From: Bradyrhizobium sp. AUGA SZCCT0283
GTDB taxonomy: Bacteria > Pseudomonadota > Alphaproteobacteria > Rhizobiales > Xanthobacteraceae
Direction of reading: 5' to 3'
NCBI RefSeq assembly: GCF_018130385.1
Contig: NZ_JAFCLU010000018.1
Span: 1 to 64,000 of the forward strand
Length of the DNA stretch: 64,000 nucleotides
Of the stretch, positions 53,585 through 62,319 are shown piece by piece. The position numbers were made by a program, and so were the translations under genes. The number at the start of each line of letters is the position of its first letter. Position 1 is the first letter of the stretch. Under the pieces are notes generated by a model that saw only the letters and a program-made list of their open reading frames with translations, was not told the DNA's origin and searched no databases.

Positions 53585-55744
53585 CTATTGTTGGCGGCCG
53601 ACCTCACCGCAACGAACTTTTCGAGCTGTGGCGAGCGTCTCGAGTATGAATACCGTATCGAATTTCCAAAAGTCGGCCCGCTTGCAAAGTTGCTGGTCAC
53701 TCAAAGGTTCTGAGTTGGCATCCTTATAGTCGGTAAATCCATAGTTCGGCTCCTTTGGGCATTTGAGCACCAGCGGATTAAATCCTTTCAGCATGGGGGC
53801 GCCGAGGATGGCGGGAACGAATAAGGGATCAGCGCGGCACTCCACCGCGATGTTCCAGAAAGCCAGATTGTCGGGTGGCACGAATACCGCCGCGCGTAGA
53901 GCCTGCGTGACTCCCGCTGCTAGCAAGGTATCCTTGGCCTGTCTTCCCGGGGTACGCTTGATGTCGTTCGCCAACGCGTAGCGGGCCGGATGCCCTGGTG
54001 TTAGGAGTGCGATGAGGCGTTGACGTGTTGTCGTCTCTGCGCCGGCACCTTCTCCGGTCGTGAGCCGAATCCGCGCCTGAAGCGCGGCGAACATCTCGCC
54101 GACCTTGTATACGCTTTTCCTTTTTTCCTCGGTCGCGAGCGCTACGAGCAGGATCGCAGAAACAACGAATCCGGGTGTGAGCGGATTGGGAAACATCCTT
54201 TCGAAGGACGGCCCACCGTAGGCGCACACAAATACGATTGCCGTCCAGGTCCCGACGTTGGCGAAATAGAAATTCGATCCCCCTGGTACGTTAATCAGGA
54301 GAGTTGGAATGACGCTCGCGATCGCAATGACGGCGACTACTTCTGCACATATCTTGTCCCGAGAGGAACCTGATCGCCACACCTGGAAGGCAGCGCCGAG
54401 CAGAATGAGGATCGCCGCGATGTTCGGCCAGGCTCCGCGCGGATGCTCCAGCAAGAAACCAAATGGACTAAGCGCCTCCAACAGCATTTCCGTGCCTGGA
54501 GAGATGAGCGCGATGGCGACCATCACCAACAGAAGAAGCGGAACTGCCAATTTGAGCAGGCTCGAGGGCGTCATTCCCGTCCGCCGCCACAGCATGAAAC
54601 CGGCACCACCAGCGAGAATTGCTCCAACGGAGATTTTCGAAAGCAAAATCAGCAAGCCCGCGATTGCGAGCACAGAAAGTTGCAAGCTGAGGCGATGTCG
54701 CAGGTCCTGGTCAGCAATCTCGGCCAACAGCGGCAAGCTCAACAAGTAAAGAATCAGTGCGAGGCAATAGGACTCGGAAACAAGATAGGACGTCCACCCC
54801 CACAGGTCGGCCACACAGAGAAGCAGTAGAGAGCACACCGTAATGAGGCTGCCGTCGACCGGACCTTCTCCAGGTCGGCGTAACAAGAGAATTGAGAGCG
54901 ATAGACAGAACAAAAGCACCGGCACAGCAATTACTTGCCCACCGATCATGTATCCTTCCAGCGTTGGCACGCCGAGCCAAAGACTGACGCAGCCCAGCCA
55001 GATGTGAGACAATCCGTGATATTTGATTGGGACAAGCCCATCGAGACCGGTGCTCAACGCTCCGTACTTCACTAGCATATTAGCGATGGAAGCGTGAAAA
55101 ATAGTGTCCAGCTGGTGGATCCCCGTCACCGCAAGTTCGGGCGTGAGGACCGATGCGTAGGCGCGTGAATTGATCACCAGGAAATAGCCAAAGCCGGCGA
55201 GACAACCGCAGGCAACGGCGAAGACCCACCTCCTGACAGGTGCGGCGCGCATGGCGGATGCGGTCTGCGCGAGACCCGCGACCAATAGGCTGACAAACAG
55301 CGGATAGGTGACTACGTCTGCCAAAGGGCCGTTCAACCAGGCTACACACGGCAGGAAAATCACCGCTATCGTTGAAATGAGGAGCGCGCTATAGGCACCG
55401 CCGCGCTCTGCGCGGCGTACGGTGAACAATGTTGCGCAGGCGATGACCGCGCCCGGCAGCAGGAACGCCTTGACGAAAACGAACCAGTGCGGGCTGCCCA
55501 GCGGCCACCGCACGATCGCGATCATGACCGCCGACACCGCCGCCATAGTCCAGCAGAAGATTGCCGCGAAATAGATCGCACTTGGTCGATCGCTGGCGAG
55601 CGGCTGCGCTAGATCTGCCGCCGATTTAGCCAACCAGCGCCCCGGCGATTGTTCACTAGCTTGCACGCAATCGAACCTGCTTTTGATCCGGGACCGAAGG
55701 AATACCCCCCGCCGGGGCGCGCGACTGGCGACGGCCGGACGCAC
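53585..55744 (-). CDS. large polytopic membrane protein in glycan cluster
   Basis: The frame is up to 719 aa with about thirteen hydrophobic segments from residue 57 to 510 and a soluble C-terminal 200 residues. It has no catalytic motif I can name with certainty; the pattern resembles GT-C or O-antigen-related membrane proteins. The GTG at 55744 is the outermost start; a GTG near 55672 with a weak AGG is a plausible alternative. GC is lower than in the flanks. Its 3' end is 10 nt from the epimerase stop (convergent). Confidence 0.65.
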   Translation of the reverse strand: MRPAVASRAPRRGVFLRSRIKSRFDCVQASEQSPGRWLAKSAADLAQPLASDRPSAIYFAAIFCWTMAAVSAVMIAIVRWPLGSPHWFVFVKAFLLPGAVIACATLFTVRRAERGGAYSALLISTIAVIFLPCVAWLNGPLADVVTYPLFVSLLVAGLAQTASAMRAAPVRRWVFAVACGCLAGFGYFLVINSRAYASVLTPELAVTGIHQLDTIFHASIANMLVKYGALSTGLDGLVPIKYHGLSHIWLGCVSLWLGVPTLEGYMIGGQVIAVPVLLFCLSLSILLLRRPGEGPVDGSLITVCSLLLLCVADLWGWTSYLVSESYCLALILYLLSLPLLAEIADQDLRHRLSLQLSVLAIAGLLILLSKISVGAILAGGAGFMLWRRTGMTPSSLLKLAVPLLLLVMVAIALISPGTEMLLEALSPFGFLLEHPRGAWPNIAAILILLGAAFQVWRSGSSRDKICAEVVAVIAIASVIPTLLINVPGGSNFYFANVGTWTAIVFVCAYGGPSFERMFPNPLTPGFVVSAILLVALATEEKRKSVYKVGEMFAALQARIRLTTGEGAGAETTTRQRLIALLTPGHPARYALANDIKRTPGRQAKDTLLAAGVTQALRAAVFVPPDNLAFWNIAVECRADPLFVPAILGAPMLKGFNPLVLKCPKEPNYGFTDYKDANSEPLSDQQLCKRADFWKFDTVFILETLATARKVRCGEVGRQQ

Positions 55745-55919
55745 GGCGCAGACCGCGCTCGAAGTAGGTCAAACCGCGGATTTACGCTAGTATATCCCGC
55801 TGAAATTCACCACTCCATGGGAGCTTGCACGATCTGTCCCCCTGCCGTATCTAACGACCCGAAAATAGAGGCGTTTCCGGGCCAAAACCGGAACCGGTTG
55901 CCGCTTTGGACCCGCCAAA

Positions 55920-57335
55920 TTGCCAGACAAGAGCCACCTTACCATCGCCGAGAGCGACACGATTGAGCAGGCATTCCAGCGGCTCAATGCCAACATGCTC
56001 GGGATCCTGTTTGCCCGTGACGCAGCGGGGCGTGTGATCGGCGCCGTCACGGACGGCGACATCCGCCGGCGGCTGCTGACGGGAATATCGATCCAGGGCG
56101 AGGTTGCGAGCTGCATCAACCGCAACTTCGTATGGGCGCGAGCCGGTGCGCCGCGCGAACAAATTCTCAAGCTGCTCGACCAGCGGGTCCATGTCGTCCC
56201 GATTCTCGACGCCGACGGCCGGCTTGTGGACGTGTTCAGCCGGGACCTGTTCAATCTCGGTCAAGAGAGCGAAGTATTTGCCCGCGCCCGCTCGCCGGTT
56301 CGCATCAGCTTTTCCGGCGGCGGCACCGACCTCACGCATTACTTCGTCGACAATGACGGCGGCTCCGTCATCAACGCGACCATTGCGATGTACGCGCATG
56401 CGACGCTGCGCCGGCGCAACGACAACCGGATCAGAATCTATTCGCACGATTTTCGCTGCACAGTCGAAGCGGAAAATCTCGCCAGCCTCGGCAGCGAAGG
56501 CGAGCTGGCGCTGATCAAATCGGTAGTCCGCCTGATCCAGCCGGCCTACGGCTTCGATCTCGACATCTCGGCCGATTTTCCGGTCGGCTCGGGCCTCGGC
56601 GGTTCGGCGGTGGTGTCCTCCGCCATCATCGGCTGCTTCAACGAATTCCGCTCCGACCGGTGGGACCGCCACGAGATCGCGGAAATGGCGTTTCAGGCCG
56701 AACGGCTAATGCTCAATATACCCGGCGGCTGGCAGGACCAGTACGCCACCGTGTTCGGCGGCTTCAATCACATGGAGTTTTCGTCCGAGCAGAACACCAT
56801 CGTTCCGCTTCGCCTCGAACCCAATATTATAGCCGAGCTCGAGGAAAGCCTGGTGCTTTGCTACACCGGGTCCAACCATGACTCCGGTTCGATCCACCGC
56901 GACCAGAAGCAGCAGCACGAGACCAGCGACGCCGTCGCGGCCGCGGCCAAGCAAAAGGAAGTGACGCGCGAGATCCGGCATCATCTGCTGCGTGGCCAGC
57001 TTCTGGAATGCGGCCGCCTGATCGACGAGGCATGGCACGCCAAGCGCCGCATGAGTTCGCTCATCAGCTCCAGCGAACTGGATGCAATCTATGATCTTGC
57101 GAAAGCCAATGGCGCGGTCGGCGGCAAGCTGCTGGGGGCCGGAGGTGGCGGCTACTTCATCTTCTTCGTCCGCCCGTTCCACCGCTATCCCCTGATTACG
57201 GCGCTGGAGCAGAAAGGCCTGTCATGCTCCCGCATCGCGTTCGAGGAAAACGGTCTGCGGACCTGGAAATCCCGCATTCCGCGAGCGCCGGCAGAGTCGG
57301 CGCCGCATAAAACTGGACACCGAGAAGGTTCATGA
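55920..57335 (+). CDS. CBS-pair / GHMP kinase fusion (HddA-like sugar kinase)
   Basis: This 471-aa protein joins a CBS pair (residues 5-115, ITDGD-like motif GAVTDGDIRRRLL and VVPILDADGRLVDVFSRDL) to a GHMP kinase domain from about 121. The kinase part has SPVRISFSGGGTDL, the ATP loop PVGSGLGGSAVVSSA, and GAGGGGYFIFF, and resembles heptose-7-phosphate kinase HddA. The start is TTG 55920, as no ATG or GTG precedes it before an upstream stop at 55866. CBS pairs bind adenine nucleotides, so allosteric control is likely. It heads an operon; neuB overlaps by 4 nt. Confidence 0.85.
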   Translation: MPDKSHLTIAESDTIEQAFQRLNANMLGILFARDAAGRVIGAVTDGDIRRRLLTGISIQGEVASCINRNFVWARAGAPREQILKLLDQRVHVVPILDADGRLVDVFSRDLFNLGQESEVFARARSPVRISFSGGGTDLTHYFVDNDGGSVINATIAMYAHATLRRRNDNRIRIYSHDFRCTVEAENLASLGSEGELALIKSVVRLIQPAYGFDLDISADFPVGSGLGGSAVVSSAIIGCFNEFRSDRWDRHEIAEMAFQAERLMLNIPGGWQDQYATVFGGFNHMEFSSEQNTIVPLRLEPNIIAELEESLVLCYTGSNHDSGSIHRDQKQQHETSDAVAAAAKQKEVTREIRHHLLRGQLLECGRLIDEAWHAKRRMSSLISSSELDAIYDLAKANGAVGGKLLGAGGGGYFIFFVRPFHRYPLITALEQKGLSCSRIAFEENGLRTWKSRIPRAPAESAPHKTGHREGS

Positions 57336-59251
57336 ATTCAACCAACCAGGCGGCCACGATCCGGATCGGCAATCGCGCGATCGGCGACGGCCAGCCGTGC
57401 TATGTCATTTCGGAAGTCGGCAACAACCATAATGGCGATTTCGATCGCGCCATCGCACTGGTCGACGCCGCGGTTGCAGCCGGCGCGGATTGCGCGAAAT
57501 TCCAGATGCGCAAGCTGGACGAGGTCTACCGCGCCTCGAGCCTTTCCGGCAAAGACGACGACCTCGCCGTCGAATACACCCTCGACCTCTTGCGCCGCTT
57601 CGAACTGACCACCGAGCAGCAGCGCCGTGTGGCGGACTATTGCGCCTCGAAAAACATCCAGTACCTCTGCACGCCCTGGGATGCGTCGAGCGTCGCAACA
57701 CTGGAGACGTTCGGGGTTCAGGCCTACAAGGTCGCCTCCGCCGACCTGACCAACCTGCCTTTGCTGGCGAAACTGGCCGCGACCGGCAAGACGTTGATTG
57801 TGTCAACCGGCATGAGCACATCGGATGAAATTCGTAGCGCCGCGAAGTTCCTCGACGACCGTTCGGCGCATTACGTGCTGCTGCATTGCCAGAGCACCTA
57901 CCCCGCCGCACTCCACAACATTCATCTGCGCTTCATGGAGACGCTAAAGGAGATACATCCCTTCGTCGGCTATTCCGGTCACGAGCGCGGGATCGCGGTT
58001 TCGATCGGTGCGGTCGCGATGGGCGCGGTGGTGATCGAACGCCACATCACGCTTGATCGCGAAATGGAAGGCCCGGATCACGCGGCAAGCCTCGAGCCGG
58101 AAGAATTCAAGGCGCTGGTGTCAGGCATTCGCGAATTGGAGACCGCACGCGGCGAAAAGCTTACGGAGCGCGCGCTGAGCCAGGGCGAGCTGATCAACCG
58201 CGAGAATCTCGCCAAGAGCCTGGTAGCGGCCCGCGACATTGCGGCCGGCACTATTGTCGCCGAGAGTGATGTCGCCGTCAAAAGCCCGGGCCAGGGCCTG
58301 TCGCCGCTCAAAATGCCGGCCTTGATCGGCCGGCGCCTCCACCGCGCGATGGCCAGAGACGACTATTTCTTTCAGAGCGACCTCGACAATAGCGCTGCCA
58401 CCGCGCGCCGCTATCGTTTCGACCGTCCCTGGGGCGTGCCGGTCCGCTATCACGACACGCAGCGGTTTCTGGAAATCTGCCAGCCCGACATTATCGAGTT
58501 CCATCTCAGCTACAGCGACATGGAGCGCGATCCGGCCGCATACCTGTCCGGCACTCACGATCTCGGCTTCGTGGTGCACGCGCCCGAACTGTTTGCGGGC
58601 AGCAAGCTGATGGACCTGGCGACATCGGACGAAGGGCTTCGCCGCTATTCGCTGGAGCAGACCCAGGCCGTCATCGACATCACGCGCGGATTGAAGAAGT
58701 TCTTTCCCAAGACCAAGCGTCCGCCGATCGTCGCCAATATCGGTGGCTTCACCATGGACGAGCCGCTGTCTGCGGAACAGAAGGCGGAATGCTATCGCAT
58801 CTTCGCCGCCAGTCTCGCCGAGCTCGATCTCGACGGCGTCGAACTGATTCCGCAGACCATGGCGCCCTTCCCATGGCATTTCGGCGGGCAGCGCCACCAG
58901 AACATCTTCATCTTCCCGGAAGAATCCGCAGCGTTCTGCGCCAAGCATAATTTGCGGATGTGCGTCGACATCTCGCACACCAAGCTTGCCGCCAATCATT
59001 TCGGCTTCGATTTCGCGAAGGGCCTCGCGCAGCTCGGTCCGTATACCGCCCATCTGCACTTCGGCGACGCCAAGGGTCTCGACGGTGAAGGCCTGCAGAT
59101 CGGCGAAGGCGAGATCGACTTCGACCAGATCGGCGCCGTCCTGCGCAAGCACGCGCCTGACGCCTCGTTCATCCCCGAGATATGGCAGGGCCACAAGAAC
59201 ATGGGCGAAGGATTCTGGACAGCGCTCGAGCGCCTCGAGGGCCGGATATGA
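57332..59251 (+). CDS. neuB: NeuB-family nonulosonate synthase fused to SAF and TIM-barrel domains
   Basis: This 639-aa protein is almost double the usual 340. Residues 15-275 are the NeuB barrel (ISEVGNNHNGDFDRA; KFQMRKLDE; YSGHERGIAVS; ERHITLDREMEGPDH), which joins phosphoenolpyruvate to a C6 (or longer) amino or hydroxy sugar. Residues 290-345 are a SAF (antifreeze-like) domain. Residues 360-639 are a second TIM barrel of the sugar isomerase/AP-endonuclease-2 type (EFHLSYSDM, ELIPQTM, CVDISHTKL, HLHFGDAKG, FIPEIWQGH). The fusion suggests two consecutive steps. It is coupled to the CBS-kinase and neuA by ATGA overlaps. Confidence 0.9.
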   Translation: MNSTNQAATIRIGNRAIGDGQPCYVISEVGNNHNGDFDRAIALVDAAVAAGADCAKFQMRKLDEVYRASSLSGKDDDLAVEYTLDLLRRFELTTEQQRRVADYCASKNIQYLCTPWDASSVATLETFGVQAYKVASADLTNLPLLAKLAATGKTLIVSTGMSTSDEIRSAAKFLDDRSAHYVLLHCQSTYPAALHNIHLRFMETLKEIHPFVGYSGHERGIAVSIGAVAMGAVVIERHITLDREMEGPDHAASLEPEEFKALVSGIRELETARGEKLTERALSQGELINRENLAKSLVAARDIAAGTIVAESDVAVKSPGQGLSPLKMPALIGRRLHRAMARDDYFFQSDLDNSAATARRYRFDRPWGVPVRYHDTQRFLEICQPDIIEFHLSYSDMERDPAAYLSGTHDLGFVVHAPELFAGSKLMDLATSDEGLRRYSLEQTQAVIDITRGLKKFFPKTKRPPIVANIGGFTMDEPLSAEQKAECYRIFAASLAELDLDGVELIPQTMAPFPWHFGGQRHQNIFIFPEESAAFCAKHNLRMCVDISHTKLAANHFGFDFAKGLAQLGPYTAHLHFGDAKGLDGEGLQIGEGEIDFDQIGAVLRKHAPDASFIPEIWQGHKNMGEGFWTALERLEGRI

Positions 59252-59949
59252 CCAGAGTTACGCCCGGGCGGACGCTGGCCGTGATCGCGGCGCGCGGCGG
59301 CTCCAAGGGAATTCCGAACAAGAACCTGATCGATCTGTGCGGCAAGCCGCTGATCGCCTGGACCGTCATGCAGGCGGCTGCCGCGCGCGGCGTCGACGTC
59401 GTGGCAGTTTCTTCCGACAGCGACCAGATCCTTGCTGCTGCGGAGGCTGCCGGCGCGGTCGGCGTCCGGCGTCCGGAAGACATCTCCGGCGATCTGGCGT
59501 CGTCGGAGTCGGCGTGGCTCCACGCGCTGGAGCAGCTCGATGGCAAGCTTGGCCCGTTCGGACGGGTCGTCGCCCTGCAGGCAACGTCGCCGATCCGGGA
59601 ATCCAGCGACATCGAACAGGCGCTCGCGACGTTCGAACGGGAGGAACTCGACAGCCTGCTCTCGGTTTGCGAGGTCGAGGATTACTTCAACTGGCGCATC
59701 GGCGCCGACGGGCCCGAGCCGATCAACTACGATTTCCGCAATCGGCGGATGCGGCAGCAGATCGAAAAGCGGTATTTGGAGAACGGCTCGTTCTACGTTC
59801 TAATTCCCTCGCTGCTGCGCGAGCAGAGTAACCGGCTCGGCGGCAAGATCGGAATGCACCTGATGGAGCGCCACAAGATGTTCCAGATCGATCGCCCGGA
59901 AGACATCAAGCTTTGTGCGGCCATCATGCGCAGCTACGGCTATGCATAA
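59248..59949 (+). CDS. neuA: CMP-nonulosonate (acylneuraminate) cytidylyltransferase
   Basis: This 233-aa enzyme activates a nonulosonic acid with CTP. Diagnostic parts are IAARGGSKGIPNKN (nucleotide binding), LQATSPIRESSDI, and LENGSFYVL in the acceptor half. The size matches single-domain CMP-Neu5Ac/Leg/Pse synthetases. The ATGA overlap with neuB and an 8-nt overlap with the following SDR show it is embedded in the operon. Confidence 0.93.
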   Translation: MTRVTPGRTLAVIAARGGSKGIPNKNLIDLCGKPLIAWTVMQAAAARGVDVVAVSSDSDQILAAAEAAGAVGVRRPEDISGDLASSESAWLHALEQLDGKLGPFGRVVALQATSPIRESSDIEQALATFEREELDSLLSVCEVEDYFNWRIGADGPEPINYDFRNRRMRQQIEKRYLENGSFYVLIPSLLREQSNRLGGKIGMHLMERHKMFQIDRPEDIKLCAAIMRSYGYA

Positions 59950-60706
59950 TCTCGCAGCCTTTTCGCTCGAAGGCAAGACCGCCGTCGTCACCGGGGCGTC
60001 GCGCGGCATTGGAGCTGCCATCGCGAGCGGCCTGCAGGCCAGCGGCGCAAAAGTGTTCGGCTTCAGCCGGAGCGGCACGGCGCCTTCGCATGTCACGGCG
60101 GTCAAATGCGATCTGGCCGATGACGCCGCCATCGGGTCTGTATTCGATCATCTCGCGAAAACCGGAGAACGGCTCGACGTGCTGGTCAATGCGGCGGGCA
60201 TCAGCCTTCCCGCCTCCGCGACGATGAGCGAGCTTCAGCGGTTCCGCGACACGCTGGCGGTCGACCTGAGCGGCGTCTACGCGACGATCCTTGCGGCCTA
60301 TCCGCTGCTGAAGAAGGCGGGTGGCGGCTCCATCATCAACGTCACCAGCATCAACTCGGTGCGTGGCTTTCCGGGAAACCCCGGCTATGTGGCGGCCAAG
60401 GCCGGTCTTGCCGGCCTCACCCGCGCGCTTGCCGCCGACTATGCGCGTGACGGTATTCGCGTCAACGCGCTGGCGCCCGGCTATGTCACGACTGAGATGA
60501 CCGCCACAAGTTTTGCCGATCCTGCCATGCACGAGGATCGCCGCCGCCACACCATGCTCGGCCGCTGGGGCAAGCCGGACGATCTGGCCGGCGCCGCCGT
60601 TTTTCTGGCGTCATCGGCTTCGGCTTATGTCACCGGCCAGGAATTGTTCGTCGACGGCGGCTGGACCACAAAGGGCCTCGCGATCAGCGAGGGTGACAAG
60701 CCGTGA
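59942..60706 (+). CDS. short-chain dehydrogenase/reductase
   Basis: This 254-aa classical SDR has the NAD(P) motif VTGASRGIGAAIA, the NAAG motif, catalytic Ser in NVTSINS, YVAAKAGLAG (YxxxK), and the end FVDGGWTT. The choice of ATG 59942 places its start inside the last codons of neuA. Probably a keto-sugar or sugar-alcohol oxidoreductase in this pathway; the substrate is unknown. Confidence 0.88.
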   Translation: MHNLAAFSLEGKTAVVTGASRGIGAAIASGLQASGAKVFGFSRSGTAPSHVTAVKCDLADDAAIGSVFDHLAKTGERLDVLVNAAGISLPASATMSELQRFRDTLAVDLSGVYATILAAYPLLKKAGGGSIINVTSINSVRGFPGNPGYVAAKAGLAGLTRALAADYARDGIRVNALAPGYVTTEMTATSFADPAMHEDRRRHTMLGRWGKPDDLAGAAVFLASSASAYVTGQELFVDGGWTTKGLAISEGDKP

Positions 60707-61548
60707 CCACATTGGAACGCATCGGCTTCATGCAGGGACGGCTGTCGGCGATGGTCGACGGCAAGATCCAGGCCTTCCCATGGAACGAATGGCGCGAGGA
60801 ATTTCCCCGCGCCCATGCACTCGGCCTGACCCGGATCGAATGGACCATCGACCAGGATCGCCTGCGCGAAAACCCGCTCAACACCATAGCCGGGCAGCGA
60901 GAAATCATCGACCTGTCGTGCCGTCACGCGGTCCGAACCACAAGCCTGACCGGCGACTGCTTCATGCAGGCACCGTTCTGGAAGGCGGACGGCGAGACGC
61001 AGAAATCGCTGGTGGCCGATCTCGATCTCGTGCTCGCCTCCTGCAACACCCTCGGCATAGAATTCGTCGTGATTCCGCTGGTCGACAACGGCAGGATCGA
61101 GGGCGCGGCGCAGACCGAAATCCTGCTGCGCGTTCTGCTCGATCGTGCCACCTCGCTGTCGAAGCAAGGCGTCAGAATCGTTTTCGAATCCGACCTGCCA
61201 CCTGCCCCGCTGGCACAGTTCATCGACAAATTCCCGCGCGAGGTGTTCGGCATCAATTACGACAGCGGCAACAGCGCCGCTCTCGGCCATGATTCCGCCG
61301 AGGAGATTTCGGCCTACGCCCCGCGCATTCTCAATGTGCATGTGAAGGACCGGCTGCTTGGCGGCACCACCGTGCCGCTCGGAACGGGAGCTGCGGATCT
61401 CGCAAAAACCATTCGGCTGATCGAGCAGTCCGGATATCGCGGACAATATATTCTGCAAACGGCCCGCGCGACCGACGGCGACCACGCCGGCGTGCTGACA
61501 AGGTATCGCGACATGACCGTGGGCTGGATCGAGGACGCCAGGCGATGA
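60703..61548 (+). CDS. TIM-barrel sugar isomerase/epimerase family protein
   Basis: This 281-aa protein has the xylose-isomerase-like TIM barrel pattern (GFMQGRLSAMV; LGLTRIEWTID; RIVFESDLPP with Glu; INYDSGNSAALGHD; LNVHVKDRL with His and Asp metal ligands). It starts at GTG 60703 within GTGA of the preceding SDR stop. It is related in fold to the C-terminal domain of the NeuB fusion, so the operon contains two such barrels. Confidence 0.85.
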   Translation: MTTLERIGFMQGRLSAMVDGKIQAFPWNEWREEFPRAHALGLTRIEWTIDQDRLRENPLNTIAGQREIIDLSCRHAVRTTSLTGDCFMQAPFWKADGETQKSLVADLDLVLASCNTLGIEFVVIPLVDNGRIEGAAQTEILLRVLLDRATSLSKQGVRIVFESDLPPAPLAQFIDKFPREVFGINYDSGNSAALGHDSAEEISAYAPRILNVHVKDRLLGGTTVPLGTGAADLAKTIRLIEQSGYRGQYILQTARATDGDHAGVLTRYRDMTVGWIEDARR

Positions 61549-62306
61549 AACTCGACATCGAGGACCGGATCGCATTGGTGGTCGGCGCGAGCCGCGGCAT
61601 CGGTTTTGCGATTGCCGACGCGCTTGCCGCCGAAGGCGCTAGGGTCGCGATGGCGGCGCGCGGCCTCGACGGCGTCAAATCGGCTGCGGACAGTATCGGC
61701 CGCGGCGCCTCGTGCCATGCCGCGGACGTCACCGATCCAGCCGCCGCGCTGGCGCTGGTGAACGATATCGAAAAGCAATACGGCAAGATCGACATCCTCG
61801 TCTGTAACGTCGGCAGTGGAGCTTCCGTGCCGCCGGGCAAGGAAACCGCGGCCGAGTGGTCGCGGGTGATGAATCTCAATCTGTTCGCCGCCACCAATAC
61901 GATCGAAGCCGCGAGACCGCTGATGAGCCGCAGCAGCGGCGATCGCGCGATCGTCTGCGTGTCCTCGATCTGCGGGCTCGCCGCGCTTGGCGCACCGGTG
62001 ACCTACTCGGCGGCGAAGGCGGCCTTGAATGCGACCGTGCGCGGCCTTGCCAGGCCGCTGGCGCTTGAAGGCATCCGCATCAACGCCGTGGCCCCCGGCA
62101 ACATCCTCAGCGCCGATGGCACCTGGGCGCGCAAGATCGCCGAAAACAAATCCGCCGTGGACGAGATGCTCGCCCGCGAAGTACCGCTGGCCCGGCTCGG
62201 CAAGCCCGAAGAGGTTGCGGACATTGTCGCCTTTCTCGCCTCCCCCCGCGCGGCGTTCATCACGGGAACCGTGATCGTGGCCGACGGCGGACAATTGCGT
62301 GCTTGA
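61545..62306 (+). CDS. short-chain dehydrogenase/reductase
   Basis: This 253-aa classical SDR has VVGASRGIGFAIA, CNVGSG instead of the usual NNAG, catalytic Ser in CVSSICG, YSAAKAALNA (YxxxK) and VVADGGQ at the end. It overlaps the TIM-barrel gene by ATGA. The substrate is unknown, presumably a sugar intermediate in this operon. Confidence 0.88.
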   Translation: MKLDIEDRIALVVGASRGIGFAIADALAAEGARVAMAARGLDGVKSAADSIGRGASCHAADVTDPAAALALVNDIEKQYGKIDILVCNVGSGASVPPGKETAAEWSRVMNLNLFAATNTIEAARPLMSRSSGDRAIVCVSSICGLAALGAPVTYSAAKAALNATVRGLARPLALEGIRINAVAPGNILSADGTWARKIAENKSAVDEMLAREVPLARLGKPEEVADIVAFLASPRAAFITGTVIVADGGQLRA

Positions 62307-62319
62307 ACAGGAGCGTTCC

